Of a stretch of 64,000 nt of DNA, positions 45,300 through 56,290 are shown piece by piece (the stretch's first letter is position 1; each line of letters begins with the position of its first letter). This DNA is from Larix kaempferi (taxonomy: Eukaryota; Streptophyta; Pinopsida; Pinales; Pinaceae), in NCBI GenBank assembly GCA_027924585.1, contig BSBM01001026.1, positions 1,806,501 to 1,870,500 on the forward strand, in the 5' to 3' direction. The notes under the pieces were generated by a model that saw only the letters and a list, made by a program, of their open reading frames with translations, was not told where the DNA came from and did no database searches. Both the position numbers and the translations under genes were made by a program.

Positions 45300-47942
45300 A
45301 TCGATGATGCACCGATGGATGACAAGATTCCTAACGGAGACAGTAACTTGGAATGCTAAGCTGGAAGGTAGGCGTGGTTCAGACTGGTCTAAATCAAATG
45401 CCATCAAATTCGAATCATTTGGGTCAATTCCCCCAATGGCGGAGAGTAAGGTCTTGCGCTGGGAAGGGAACTTCTTCAATACCTCTAACGAAGACATGGC
45501 TGCGGGAGATTGGGCTAGGTCGTCTACAATGCTGTAGTTTGACGCAGCACGCGCATTGGGGTTATTGTTGAGACGACGAAGTGGGAAACGAGGGGCTTTT
45601 GCAACACCATCTATGGGAGGGGGAGGTATATGTAACGCCTGATTGGTGGGATGGGCGTTAGTAGTTTTATCTGTGGGATTGGCTTCAGAGGTGGAGCCAT
45701 ATTGGTTCCGACGGGTCTGGAGATTGACGTCAGCAGATGACATCATCAGCAAGTGGTGGGTACCTGAGTCAAACATGGGTTGATCAGGAGCAGCGTAAGT
45801 GATCTGTTGTTGTTGGGGTGCATTGGCTTGAGGGGGAGCCAACGGCTGAGTGTTCACTACGCCTTGGGTTGGTAAGGGATTTTGTAGCACCAAAGGGGGT
45901 TGTTGAGGTTGGGGGGGGTTGGTCGGCGCTTGGGGAGCCGCATGCCCTTGGCGATGGGCCTTGTCAACCCAGAGTTGCCGAGCTCGCTCTAAGTGTGGGC
46001 AAGCATGTGTGTAATGGCCATAGACCCCGCAGATAGAACAAGGGTGGTTCGTTCGCAAATTGGGGTTTTTAGCCTGCTTGGGCGGGTGATCAGGGTTTTG
46101 ATTAGCGGGGGCCGCATTGTTGTTGTCTGGAGGATTAGCTGGTTGACCAGCTTGGTCTGCAGGTTGGTTGTTTCCCCGATTACGGCCCTTACCGCGGTTC
46201 TGTTGGCCCTGGTTGCGTTGGTTACTCTGGTTTTGCTGCGGGTTCTGTTGGGCGTAAACTTTCCCTTGGGCAGCAGGTGGATTTTGAGGTTGCACAGGTG
46301 CTGGAGCAGGCTGCGGTGGATGATATGCAGGTTGAGCTTGAGCAGGTGCAGCAACTTGAGGGGGTTGCTGATATGGCTGCGGAGCAGGTTGTGGGTGAGC
46401 CGCAGGGGCTGCCTGTGGCGGATAATAAGCGGGTTGGGCTTGTGAAGGCGCAGGAGCTGGAGCAGTCTGCTGATGGTAGTAAGGCTGAGGTGCGACAGGG
46501 GGAGTATAAGCAGGAGTCGCATAACCGAAGCACTGTGGTGGACACGAGGGTCCATGGGAATGGTGGTGTGTCATGGGAGCATATGAGTTGGTTGCTCCAG
46601 ACTGTGAGGTAGCCCGCGACAGGTCGGGGCCAGGGGTAGGTCGTGCTATAGAAAATGGTTGGGGATGCGAAGAAACACGACCAATGATACCGTCTGCAGC
46701 GTGGGATGCCCCCGGCGCATCGTGCTGGGAGGACTCGCCGCGAGGGGCGTAAGGTATAATGGTATAAAGGTAACCTGATTGGGCATAAATGAGGTCGAAC
46801 TGTTGGGCCTTAAGGATGGCTTCTTCTTCAGACTGGGGTCTTTCTAAGGCCACATCCTTAGCAATAACAGGGAGAAGGGATTTGAGGAACCAATCTAGGA
46901 AGATACGGTCGTCTAGTTTGATCTTGCATAAGCTACGGCGTCGACGCCACTCATGGATGTGGTCCGTGATATGGGTGGCCGTGTTTTGTCTGCAGGATAG
47001 GAGGATCTCAACGCCCGCGTCGTAGCGGACAGGCAACTGGAAGAACTGCAGGAAGGTAGAGGCAAGGGAAGCAAAGGTGGCGTGGGTCCCATGTGGTTGC
47101 TCAATATACCATTTGGCTGCAGAGCCGGTGAAAGTGCGCTGTAAGAGACAGAGGCAAACAGAGTCGTCCACTATGGAGTTAGAGGAACACCATAGGTGGA
47201 AAGACATGATATGGTTTTGTGGGTCCTCACCGGCCTTACCCTCGAACTTAGGGATGTCCGAGGGAAGCTTGGTAGGCATATGAGGCCATGCAGGGTCGTG
47301 TCGAATAGGGTCGTTGGTCAATCTGGCCAGGTCAGGTAGGTTGAGGCTAGCCATGAATGGCAAACTGGAAGAAGGATGTGACACAGTAGTGGGTTGGACC
47401 AAGTTGGGGCCAGTGCCCCCAAGTGGAGGGACAAGATTTGGGGTGGTGCCCCCAAGTGGGGGAACTGAGGTAGTGGAGGATGGTCCAGCACCACCATAGG
47501 TTGTGTGAGCCACTGATGTAGTGGGGATAGGTATTCCCGTTGCGGGAATAGGTACCGTGAGGGGTACGGTAGATGAGGGTCCCATGGAGGGCATACCCAA
47601 AACAGGTGTAGTAACTGGTGTAGTGGTGGATGTGCCACCAATGGTCCCTATAACAAACGGAGTGGAAGTCGTGCCAGCCATGGGGCTAGTAGGGGCCGTG
47701 TAAATAGGGTTCTCAGACTCTTCGTCAGAAACGGAGGTAAAGTAAGGGGCGTCACTATGTGGTGACGGAGTCCTACGTCGCTGACGAGTGGAGTCAAGTG
47801 ACAAGGCTCTAGATCTGTGATGAGTGGTATCAACGGATGATGATCGGAATCTATGATGTGTGGTGTCAAGAGAACCGTGCTGTGGGGGCTCGCCCCTGAG
47901 GCACCGAGAATGTCTCGGGGACTCAATGGTGACAGATGGTGT
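45297..47942 (-). CDS. gag: Gag of gypsy-2, 835+ codons open
   Basis: The longest frame of the window. No ATG is found between the upstream stop (47943-47945) and the SPMAG methionine near 47.68 kb, so the start is uncertain; Arg/Ser-rich repeats of the DTTHHR type fill the first part. The gag domain follows: DPAWPHMPTKLPSDIPKFEG, SAAKWYIEQPHGTH, THITDHIHEWRRRR and FLDWFLKSLLPVIAKDV (about 47.3-46.85 kb). Then comes a Gln/Pro/Ala-rich region, an Arg/Asn/Gly-rich RNA-binding stretch and the knuckle CSICGVYGHYTHAC (45999-46040). The end matches gypsy-1 (MSSLEVLKKFPSQRKTLLS). The frame stops at a TAG (45297-45299) that falls between the Asp and Gly of the protease active site. Gag would form virus-like particles and bind RNA; as no stop lies within it, it may still be made. 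Confidence 0.9.
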   Translation of the reverse strand, partial: TPSVTIESPRHSRCLRGEPPQHGSLDTTHHRFRSSSVDTTHHRSRALSLDSTRQRRRTPSPHSDAPYFTSVSDEESENPIYTAPTSPMAGTTSTPFVIGTIGGTSTTTPVTTPVLGMPSMGPSSTVPLTVPIPATGIPIPTTSVAHTTYGGAGPSSTTSVPPLGGTTPNLVPPLGGTGPNLVQPTTVSHPSSSLPFMASLNLPDLARLTNDPIRHDPAWPHMPTKLPSDIPKFEGKAGEDPQNHIMSFHLWCSSNSIVDDSVCLCLLQRTFTGSAAKWYIEQPHGTHATFASLASTFLQFFQLPVRYDAGVEILLSCRQNTATHITDHIHEWRRRRSLCKIKLDDRIFLDWFLKSLLPVIAKDVALERPQSEEEAILKAQQFDLIYAQSGYLYTIIPYAPRGESSQHDAPGASHAADGIIGRVSSHPQPFSIARPTPGPDLSRATSQSGATNSYAPMTHHHSHGPSCPPQCFGYATPAYTPPVAPQPYYHQQTAPAPAPSQAQPAYYPPQAAPAAHPQPAPQPYQQPPQVAAPAQAQPAYHPPQPAPAPVQPQNPPAAQGKVYAQQNPQQNQSNQRNQGQQNRGKGRNRGNNQPADQAGQPANPPDNNNAAPANQNPDHPPKQAKNPNLRTNHPCSICGVYGHYTHACPHLERARQLWVDKAHRQGHAAPQAPTNPPQPQQPPLVLQNPLPTQGVVNTQPLAPPQANAPQQQQITYAAPDQPMFDSGTHHLLMMSSADVNLQTRRNQYGSTSEANPTDKTTNAHPTNQALHIPPPPIDGVAKAPRFPLRRLNNNPNARAASNYSIVDDLAQSPAAMSSLEVLKKFPSQRKTLLSAIGGIDPNDSNLMAFDLDQSEPRLPSSLAFQVTVSVRNLVIHRCIID

Positions 47943-47945
47943 CTA

Positions 47946-49469
47946 ATCTCTGTGGGTTGAGGTGAGTATAAAAACAGCTCAAAAAGGCCTAAAGCAACCG
48001 AGTGTGCAGAAGGAGAGCTAAAAAACAAGGCACTCAGGCCAACAACCAACTCAAAACACCCACTGCAACAGCTGTGCTACAATAGGTGGAGTGTCAACAA
48101 AGATGGTCATAATACCAACAAGCAGCAGGTTTCCTAAAAAGAAAAAATGGTGGACTCACTAGACCAAAGGGAGGTAAAGGAGCATGCAAACACCTAACTA
48201 AAAGTATTCTGACTCAACTAAACATATCCTCTGCAAGGTGATGAAATCCAAGTCAGACAATATGAGTAGGAAAGCCAAGTGGCTATGATATCCCCCTACC
48301 GGGAGGGACACCGGGTAGTCAATCCTAAAAGAATGGCAACTAAGATACCCCGTTCATGACACGTCCAAAAAGGTGAATCTGCCGTTTAGTTCGTTGACCG
48401 CAATACCCCTATACAGGGATATCCTGCGAACCGCGAAAGGTAGCCCTTCGGTTACTGAATGGAGTGCGGTATTCCACTCAGGCCTCCGGAACCAGTCTCC
48501 CGACTTCAACCCTCCTAAGGGAGAGGCCCTCTGATAAACTGGTCGTGACCGTGCCAAAAAGTACTAGGGGATTTTGGTTCCCTATTTGGACAACAACTAT
48601 GTCTCAAGTGAAAGTGACCGAGGGGTGTTATTGGAAGCCTATCCCCCCGACCCTACCTAACTACAATGATTCTTTTGTGTTCCCCAAGTGGGGTTAGAAT
48701 GTTGGTTCAATTAGGTACTTTTTAAGGCTCACTTGATTTATGTGACAGAGTGTGTGCTCGTGAGGTGATGAACCCAAAAATAGAAGTGCCACAAGGGGGG
48801 AAACTTCCAACTATCAATAATGCTGAAATTGAAATTTTAACTTGCAAAATTTTCTGAATTAAAAATACTGAAAATTTAAAAGAACTCTGTAAAGGGAACA
48901 GAAATTGTGTTGCAGAAAGGCTATAAGGGAGGGAGGCTGCAGGTAGGACAGAGGGCTGTTCAGATGCAGAAAATATTGCAGCAAAAGGGGCTGGGCTCAA
49001 AACAGGAAAAAAGCAGAAATCAGACCGCGGGTTTGTGGCGAATCGGAACAGGCAGACCGCGGGTTTGAGGAAAACAGACGCGGTCGAGTCGCGGCTTTCG
49101 GGCCAACAGACGCAGTCGGGACGCAGGAAATAGGGAAAAAGACGCAGTCGGGTCGCGGCAGAAGGGCTAACAGGCGCAGTTGGGACGCACGAAAGAGGCA
49201 GAAAGCCGCAGTCGGGACGCGGGAAAAAGGCCGATAGGCGCAGTCAGATCGCGGCAAACAGGCTGATTAGCCACGGTCGGATCGCAGGTAACAGACTTGA
49301 ATCCACCGGCGGGGCGTCGGAAGTAGTCTGAGAGCCGCGGTCGGATCACAGGTAAAGGCCTGAAAGGCGCGGTCGGGACGCGACTGCAGAGGGAAAAGAC
49401 GCGATATGTGGCGGCCGAAAGGGACAGCCGAAAGTAAAAAATTCAAAACGGAAACCAGAAATTCAAAAT
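47946..49469 (-). other. Leader of gypsy-2 between PBS and gag
   Basis: About 1.5 kb without a recognised protein. Its PBS-proximal 400 bp are a GC-rich repeat, listed separately. Small minus-strand frames (60-133 codons) have no known domain. Confidence 0.6.
49015..49410. repeat. GC-rich imperfect minisatellite in the gypsy-2 leader
   Basis: About ten diverged copies of a ~35-bp unit built on GACGCAGTCGGGACGCGGG, with variants such as GGCGCAGTCAGATCGCGG. The stretch is strongly CpG-rich in an otherwise AT-rich window. It ends about 60 bp from the PBS. In LTR elements this position is where packaging and dimerisation signals are often found. Confidence 0.82.
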
Positions 49470-49484
49470 CTAGGGGAGTCGCCA
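49470..49484 (-). promoter_or_regulatory. Primer binding site of gypsy-2
   Basis: On the minus strand TGGCGACTCCCCTAG lies four bases inside the 5' LTR end. The first ten bases are identical to the PBS of gypsy-1. Confidence 0.82.
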
Positions 49485-49488
49485 AAAC

Positions 49489-50212
49489 TGTAGCTAGTGT
49501 TTTACCCCTAGCTTGTGCAAATGAGCACCTACTAAGGAGAATGGACTCCTTAGTAGCAGTTCAGTAAATGTAAATAATTAAGCTAAAACATAAATTAAAT
49601 TACTTCTAAAACATGCATGAAACATAAACAATTAATTTAAAAGATGGCTTTTTGTATTGATATTACCTTCAATGTGAAGGTTTGATGAAGCCCTTTGCAG
49701 TGTCCAAGAGGATGCTCCAAGCTTCAATATGCTCCTTCTCCTTCTCCAATGATGGGAATGGGCCAAAAGTGGCTCTCAAGGTGAAAGTAGTTCAATGGTG
49801 AACTAGGGTTTCGAGAGAGATTTTGGCAGAGTAAGGGTGCTTGTGATTGTGGATATGGAATAAGGGATCTCCATCACCTATTTATAGTTTTTTGGTGCTG
49901 GAGTGCTGACCCATGGTTTTGGGAAACACATGGTTTTGTGCAGCTGTATAGGGTTTTTTCCTCCTTTTCCTCATTATTTTATATTTTTTCTTCCTTTTTT
50001 AGGGGTTTTTGCTATTCTTAGAGGAAAAAGGGGGTTTTTTAGCCCTTTTTAGGCTATTTTGATGGTTTTGTGGCCTTTTGGAGGCATTTTAGGCCTTTTG
50101 GAGGCTTTTTAATGGGATTTTTTGGGATTTTAAGGGAAATATGGTAGGAAAATGGACAAATGAGCCATATAATGTGGTGGATGAGGTAGTGAACACTTTT
50201 TGGGTGTTAACA
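49489..50212 (-). mobile_element. 5' LTR of gypsy-2
   Basis: On the plus strand it starts TGTAGCTAGTGTTTTACC and ends TGGGTGTTAACA, followed by the CTATT duplication. By eye it differs from the left LTR by three substitutions and one A in a homopolymer. Confidence 0.96.
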
Positions 50213-50217
50213 CTATT

Positions 50218-51994
50218 GTTTTAGATTGATAATTTCAATGAGTTAGTATGCAATCTTTCTTGTTGGTTTTAACATTCTCATGTTATTAGTTTCTCTCTAA
50301 ATCCCTAAGGAGAATAATGCCACTTTTATGTGTATATGTAGGCAATGAATTTTTTTGTTGGGTTGATTTTGCTAACGATGCCAGAGGAAAATGCACTCTG
50401 GTAAGAGAACAAATTGTCTTAATTTTTTGACATATGTTAAGCCAATAGTTTGATTATAAAGAACCACATCATGGTTCTGAAAAAAGTGAAATATAGAAAG
50501 TTTTTGTGGTCAAAATGACCACTACTAATATCTCCACAATGTAAAGGAATTTAATGGGAATCATTGATGAATACTTTGATGGATAATATTCAGAGAAGAT
50601 GGTGGAAGCTCATGTTACTAATTTGAATATTTACTTCATTTTTCCTCTTTCTATACCTAATGATTTTTATTTGAAGAAAATAAATATTATATGAGATGAA
50701 ACTTGTATATATTGTGGTTTGTTTCCTACTTGCTTTAATGATATTATCACGAGAGATGATGTGATAATTATAATTTTGAAAGGTAACTCATTCTTAGTTG
50801 TTGCCTCAGGTGGACCAACTTGTTTTTGAATATTTGGTTCGAGAATCCTTTACTAGGCTGGGAAATTCATTTCTTTGAAGTTGTAGTTAGTCATTCTCGC
50901 ATCCAATTGAGTTTGATCATCCATGTAAAACTATGCTTATCTACATGTTATATTTGAATGCAGTTGCACACTTTAACAAATTGGGAGTGCAAGTGGCATG
51001 GGTCACTAGACCATGGTTCCTTTCATGTTTTGCGAATATTTTACCTTGGGAGAGTGGTACATACATATTCACTCTATCTTCTCTTGGAAAGGTTGTCAAA
51101 TATGTTTATGATATTTCTATTGTCAGATTGTGAACTTCTACTTTTAAGGGTTTAGGAATATAAATTGTTTTTGTTCTTATTTTTAGTAATAAATTTTAAA
51201 AGTATTAATGTCCTTTAGTGGCCAAAGCTGACAAGTGGGAGTGTAAAAAGGAAAAAGGTAAGTGAAATTTGGAAGTGATAAAGAATATACGAGATAATTT
51301 CAAGAGAATAAAAGAAAATGACTACATAGTACATAGTGATTTCCAAAAACAACTCTAAGAAAAAGTGGGAAGAACAAGATAACAAAAGGTTATGAAAGAT
51401 ATAATCAAAGCACTAAGAATCCAAGAATATAAAAATCTATAGGGATTCGAAGGGTACAAGGAAGAAGCTCTAGCTAATAACATTGTCACCCAACAACTTT
51501 CCAAACATCCAAGACCATGAAGAATTTTGTGATGAGATTCTTGTTGATCACTGGTTGATTTCTCTAGAGTTTGTGTTGTCTGATTGACTTTGTAATAGAT
51601 ATTTGCTCACAAGGTTGCTTGTGATTGGAAGCATCTGGTTGGAAATATGGGGTAATGAATCTGGAATGAATTCTACATGAGATACGATACCTTAGGAAGG
51701 AATCAAGAATAGAAAAACATGCCTTTTTTTCTTATTTCAATGGAAATTCCTTTTATCCCGATGCAAAAATCTCGCTTTTGGAAGAATATTATGGTGCGTA
51801 ACCAACCTACAACATTCAAATCATATTCCTTCGGTTCAGAGGCCATTGGGGGGGTAAATATTTTTCCAAGGAGACCCAAGACTTGCACTTGTCCCCCACT
51901 TGTGTTGTTAGCACATGGACACAACTAGCACGAGCACAATCACAAGCATCATTGGAGAGACTTGAATCTTGGTGTTGGTGTTATAAACACCTAC
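50218..51994. other. Non-coding DNA between gypsy-2 and the LINE
   Basis: No recognised protein; plus-strand frames of 65-66 codons near 51.0 kb have no domain. A purine run AAGTGGGAG before TGTAAAAAGG at about 51234 looks like a decayed PPT/LTR junction, but no LTR could be confirmed. Confidence 0.4.
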
Positions 51995-53940
51995 TCAACA
52001 AGCCACTATTGACAAGGTGATGCTACGATACACCTTTAGTCCTACTAATATGAAAAATCCCTCAAAAATCCATGAGAGTGTGAAGAAATAATGATAATAA
52101 ACATGGATTTCGTGAAGTATTGGGCATCCTAAAATGAAATGGTCTTTTGACTCGTGTTCTTGTTTACATAGTTTACAGGTACATTGCTCCTTCAAAATAC
52201 AATGATCACCCATATCCACGCAAAGCTAATTGGAACAAACTTGAAGCTAAGCTAGAGAGATTCTCAAGCTACAAGGTAGTTGTAGTATTATATATCTTAG
52301 AGTATAGATAAGGATCTCCTTGAATTGCATGTAGAGTGGGAATCGGGGTAATTTTTAAGGGCGAAATTTCGCCAATTGGCTATTTTTCGGGCTTTTTCTC
52401 AAAAAGTAAATTCGTTATTTGGTCATTTTCAGTCTCTAATATCGCCTATAATTACATAAAATGTGTTTTTTTATCATAACATTCACCAAACTTTACACAT
52501 TTCAGTAGTAAATGTTATGTTTCATATTTAATATTCACTTACCTATCTATATACATGTTTTTCAATCCAAAATAATCACCTAGGATACTATACTTAAGTC
52601 TAATATTAGAATACGTAAAAAATACCCTGGTGGGAATAGTGTTGAAGCTCTAGAGTTAAGGGCTCTTTTGGATTAATCCACATGGCTTTCAAGTAGGATT
52701 TTTTTATCTCTACTTTAATAATTTTATTATATTTCTCTTAGTGATTTAAGGGGAATCAATGGAGAACACTAAGGAAGGAGTATTCTTGATATCTAGATTT
52801 ATTTGTTGTAGGAGGGAAATGGCTCTAGCATCCAACTAGTTTCAATGCTTTGGCTAGCAGGGTGCATGGAGGTGTTGAGAGCTAGTTAAGGATATCTACT
52901 ACTTCTTCAGTGGGATTTGATCATGCATCAAATCTTGTGCAACATGATCACTACCTGGAAAATCACTAAGGGGAAGAATGTTTGAGCATCAAACTTAGTG
53001 AAGATGATATAATGCAGAATTGTTTTCTTGGGGTGAACACATTTTGAAAGCATAGAATGAGTTACTTCTAAATATGGATCTAACCTATATTCCTTAGGTA
53101 TGATGAGCTTCGGAAACCTTAAAGGAGATAAGTCACAACAAGATTGTGAAAGAGGTAGAGGCATATATATTGGAATTGATGCTAGAGGCATTGTCTTGGA
53201 ATTGATGCTAGAGGCATTGTCTTGGAATTGATGCTAGAGGCATTGTCTCATAATTGATGCTAAAGACATTGTCTTGGAATTGATGCTAGAGGCATTGTCT
53301 TTCGATGGTTGTTATCATTTCATATCCTTTATTCCACCATGATTTTTTTGTTGGTATCAAGCTAAAAATATGGATAGGAGAATACCATCCCTAGATAAGT
53401 GTACTTGGTTACCACTTCTACCAACTTCCCTTTATAAGTGAGAAGAATGTTGGATGCCTCTTTCTTAGACATGTTCAAGGAAATAATTTTCCTTTGTAAG
53501 GTTGATTGGTAAACTATGTTGATCAAAGAATGAGTTCAAAATTTCTAGGTATTTCTGGATTATTGTGATTGTGTGCGATATAGGGACAATGTCATTTGCA
53601 AACAATAAGTTGTAGTAAAAATCCCAAAGGGAGCATTTGCTTGTATTTCCAATGAAATTTTAAATAATATCCTCAAGTTAATCAATATATAATCCAAAGA
53701 GTGAAGGTGAGTGTGGATATACTTTCTTTTATCCTTTGGTGCTATGCATATCCTCAATACTGCCCATTTGGTATGGGCCCTAAAAATAATCATCTCATAG
53801 ATAATATCTAGTAAGGAATGTCAATAATTAGTGGCTTAAATTATATATTAATAAAAAATTTGGTATGAGATCTTTGTGGATCAAGTTTTTTATATCAATA
53901 GTGATGATATTTTGGAAATCATAATAGGTTTGTTAGATTT
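51995..53940 (-). pseudogene. LINE (non-LTR) reverse transcriptase remnant
   Basis: On the minus strand, PHSPSLFGLYID (53.6-53.7 kb; compare PLSPTLFGLYIDELE), then NLLFANDIVPISHT (LLFADDIVLLS box, first Asp now Asn), EILNSFFDQHSLPINLTK and, further left, a C-terminal zinc motif in CTCKLCKQEHESKDHFILGC (52.05-52.2 kb). That order is typical of plant LINEs. Many stops and frameshifts interrupt it, and the part between 52.3 and 52.9 kb is unrecognisable. The RT part is repeated in the array to the right; the C-terminal part is unique. The enzyme would copy LINE RNA at a nicked target; this copy is dead. Confidence 0.75.
53170..53300. repeat. 26-bp minisatellite, 5 units
   Basis: TTGGAATTGATGCTAGAGGC plus CATTGTC recurs at 53170, 53196, 53222, 53248 and 53274, with one diverged unit. 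In the other 1.93-kb units the sequence occurs once, so the expansion is local to the first unit. Confidence 0.85.
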
Positions 53941-53944
53941 TTGT

Positions 53945-54375
53945 GAATTTGTGAGTTTACAGTGCGGACAAGAAGGCAATATTGTGAAGTTGATTCTTGT
54001 GTGCAAATTATAACAGATAATGCACTTGTTTGCAAGGCTGCTGACATGCTTGTGGAAGCTAAATATCCACATATAGTTTGGACAAATTGCATTGTTCATT
54101 CTTTGAATTTAGCACTTAAATATAATGCTTCTGATGTGAAATGAATAGAAATTTTTATTGATGATGTACACCATATCTCCAATTTTGTACAAAACCATAC
54201 CAATGCCCTCACAATATATAAGGAGTAGACACATATGTCATTGTTGAATATTGTATATACTTGGTTTTCCTACTCATTCATCATTCTTAAGCGGTTGAGA
54301 GAGGTCAAGACTGCTCTTGGTTCTATGGTTATTTTAGAGTTTTGTTTTTTTGGGAGAAATTCATATCAAACCTCT
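53945..54375 (+). pseudogene. hAT-type transposase fragment, unit 1
   Basis: RRQYCEVDSCVQIITDNALV, VEAKYPHIVWTNCIVHSLNL and, after stops, DDVHHISNFVQNHTNAL and ILKRLREVKTALGSMV match the DUF659/hAT core (VVTDNAxN..., HxFWTPCxxHxLxL, ...FxYNH...). The acidic residue in TDNA and the CxxH motif are kept. TGA after SDVK and TAG after IYKE break the frame. The catalytic RNase H-like fold is incomplete, and neither the N-terminal zinc finger nor the C-terminal dimerisation domain is seen. Confidence 0.78.
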
Positions 54376-55210
54376 TCAAAAAAAGTAAAACCATGTTCAA
54401 ACTTATTTTAATTCAAAAATTATTAGCTCAGTGTTCTTCCCTTGGGAATTGGAGATTATTTCTTGGATGGTGTATTCATTTCATGGTGGTCACATCGATG
54501 ATTCACTTGGTGGGAGAATTCCGTGTTATCTCTTGAACATGCACTTCAAATGTGTAAATTTCCCAAGCATCTCTTATTGTTCTGTTTCTTACTATATCTA
54601 TTATTTACAATGGGTTTTCAAATCTGGTTTATGTCTAAGAAGTTTCCCAAGAATTATGAAGCATGATTTTACCTTATATTAGCTTGAAAATCAGTTATGG
54701 GCTTGTTTCCGACCTCAAAGCTCCGCTATGAGTCAGTCGATTTGGTGAAACCAACAAAAACAGGCCTCATATTCAGCTCTGGATCAGTTCTGGGTAAGTC
54801 TCATGTGTTGCTAGGGATTATTGAATTGGGTTTGGGTTAATTCATGAAATTTTTGGGCATGAATATGGATAGAGACAACAATTTTGGACACAATTTAGGG
54901 ACTATCCCACCTTCTCAACAATAGAAAACAGTTATAAATCAGCATCAAATCATGGTAATTTTCAACTCTAAGAAATTATTAGGGTCATTTTTGGGCACAT
55001 AACAAATGTAAGGAAGCTTCACTTCACCCAAAGTTGACAAAGAATCAACATTATGAGCATGCTTGTAGCAGTAAGTAGTGGTTAAACCTCAATTGTTTCA
55101 CAACCTAGGCATTTTCAAACCTTGAATTAGCAATAGACTAATATCAAAAGAAAATTTGGGGATGAAAACAACCTCATATCTCCATAGATCTTACCCATAT
55201 ATCTTTGAAT
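54376..55210. other. Non-coding tail of unit 1
   Basis: No recognised protein beyond possible continuation of the transposase in the first 300 bp. The same sequence recurs in units 2 and 3. Confidence 0.5.
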
Positions 55211-55890
55211 TGATGCTAGAGGCATTGTATTTCGATGGTTGTTATCATTGCATATCCTTTATTCCATCTTGATTTTGTTGTGGGGATCAAGGTAAAAATA
55301 TGGATAGGAGAATACCATCCCTATATAAGTGTACTATGTTACCACTTCTACCAACTTCCCCTTACAGGTGAGAAAAATGTTGGATGCCTCTTTGTTAGAC
55401 ATGTTCAAGGCCATAATTTTCCTTCGCAAGGTTGACTTTTAAACTATGGTGATCAAAGAATGAGCACAAAATTTCTAGCTATTTTTGGAGTCTTGTGATT
55501 GTGTGCGATATAGGTACAATGTCATTTGCAAACAATAAATTGTAGTAGAAATACAAAAGAGATCATTTGCTTGTATTGCCCATGAAATTTTAAATAATAT
55601 TCTTGAGTTCATCAATATATAACCCAAAGAGTGAAGGTGAGTGTGGATATCCTTGCTTTTATCCTTTGGTGATATGCATATCCTCAATAGTGACCATTTG
55701 CTAAGGGCCCTACCAATAATCATCACATAGATCATATCTAGTAAGGAATGCCAATAATTAGTGGCTTAAATTATATATTAACCAATATTTTGGTATGAGA
55801 TATTTGTGGATCAAGTTTTTGATATCAATAGTGATGATATTTTGGACATCGGAATAGGTCTATTGGTTTTGTGAATTTGTGAGTGTATGG
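55211..55890 (-). pseudogene. LINE RT fragment, unit 2
   Basis: The minus strand gives the same LFGLYIDEL-like and LLFANDIVPISHT blocks as unit 1, with the Asn in place of Asp shared, so that substitution predates the tandem duplication. Confidence 0.72.
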
Positions 55891-55894
55891 TGTA

Positions 55895-56290
55895 GACAAG
55901 AAGGAAATATCATGAAGTTGATTCTTATGCGCAAATTATCACAGATAATGCGCTTGTTTGCAAGGTTGATGGTATGCTTGTGGAAGCTAAATATCCACAT
56001 ATATTTTGGACACCTTACATTGTTCATTCTTTGAATTTGGCACTTAAATCTATTGCTTCTGATGTGAAATGGATAGAAAGTGTTATTGATGATGCACGTC
56101 ATATCTCCAATTTTGTGCAAAACCATACCAATGCCCTCACAATATATAAAGAGTAGACACATGTCATTTTTGAAGATTGTAGGTACTCGGTTTTCCTCCT
56201 CATTCATCATGCTTAAGAGGTTGAGGGAGGTCAAGACCACTCTCAGTTCTATGGTTATTTCAGAGTTTTGTTTTTTTTTTGGATAAATTC
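55895..56290 (+). pseudogene. hAT-type transposase fragment, unit 2
   Basis: SYAQIITDNALVCKVDGMLV, HIFWTPYIVHSLNLALKS and IDDARHISNFVQNHTNAL are in one frame up to a TAG at about 56154. The Cys of CxxH has become Tyr. The downstream block (LKRLREVKTTLSSMVI) is in another frame. Confidence 0.78.

Larger units (their letters stand above)
40488..50212 (-). mobile_element. Gypsy-2: young, pol-deleted Tat/Ogre-like gypsy element
   Basis: The two LTRs (40488-41212 and 49489-50212) differ at only about four sites, and the target duplication CTATT (40483-40487, 50213-50217) is perfect. The sense strand is minus: PBS beside the right LTR, PPT beside the left. Gag, protease and the first part of RT lie in one frame with two stops. 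After the RT catalytic box the coding sequence ends abruptly and about 1.9 kb of repeat-bearing 3' DNA follows, so RNase H and integrase are missing. This is the most recent insertion in the window and must have used enzymes from an intact relative. Confidence 0.96.

Noticed and set aside
45993-46612. Plus-strand frames of 111-150 codons opposite gypsy-2 gag
   Set aside because: They are antisense shadows of a Gln/Pro/Ala-rich coding stretch and encode no known domain.
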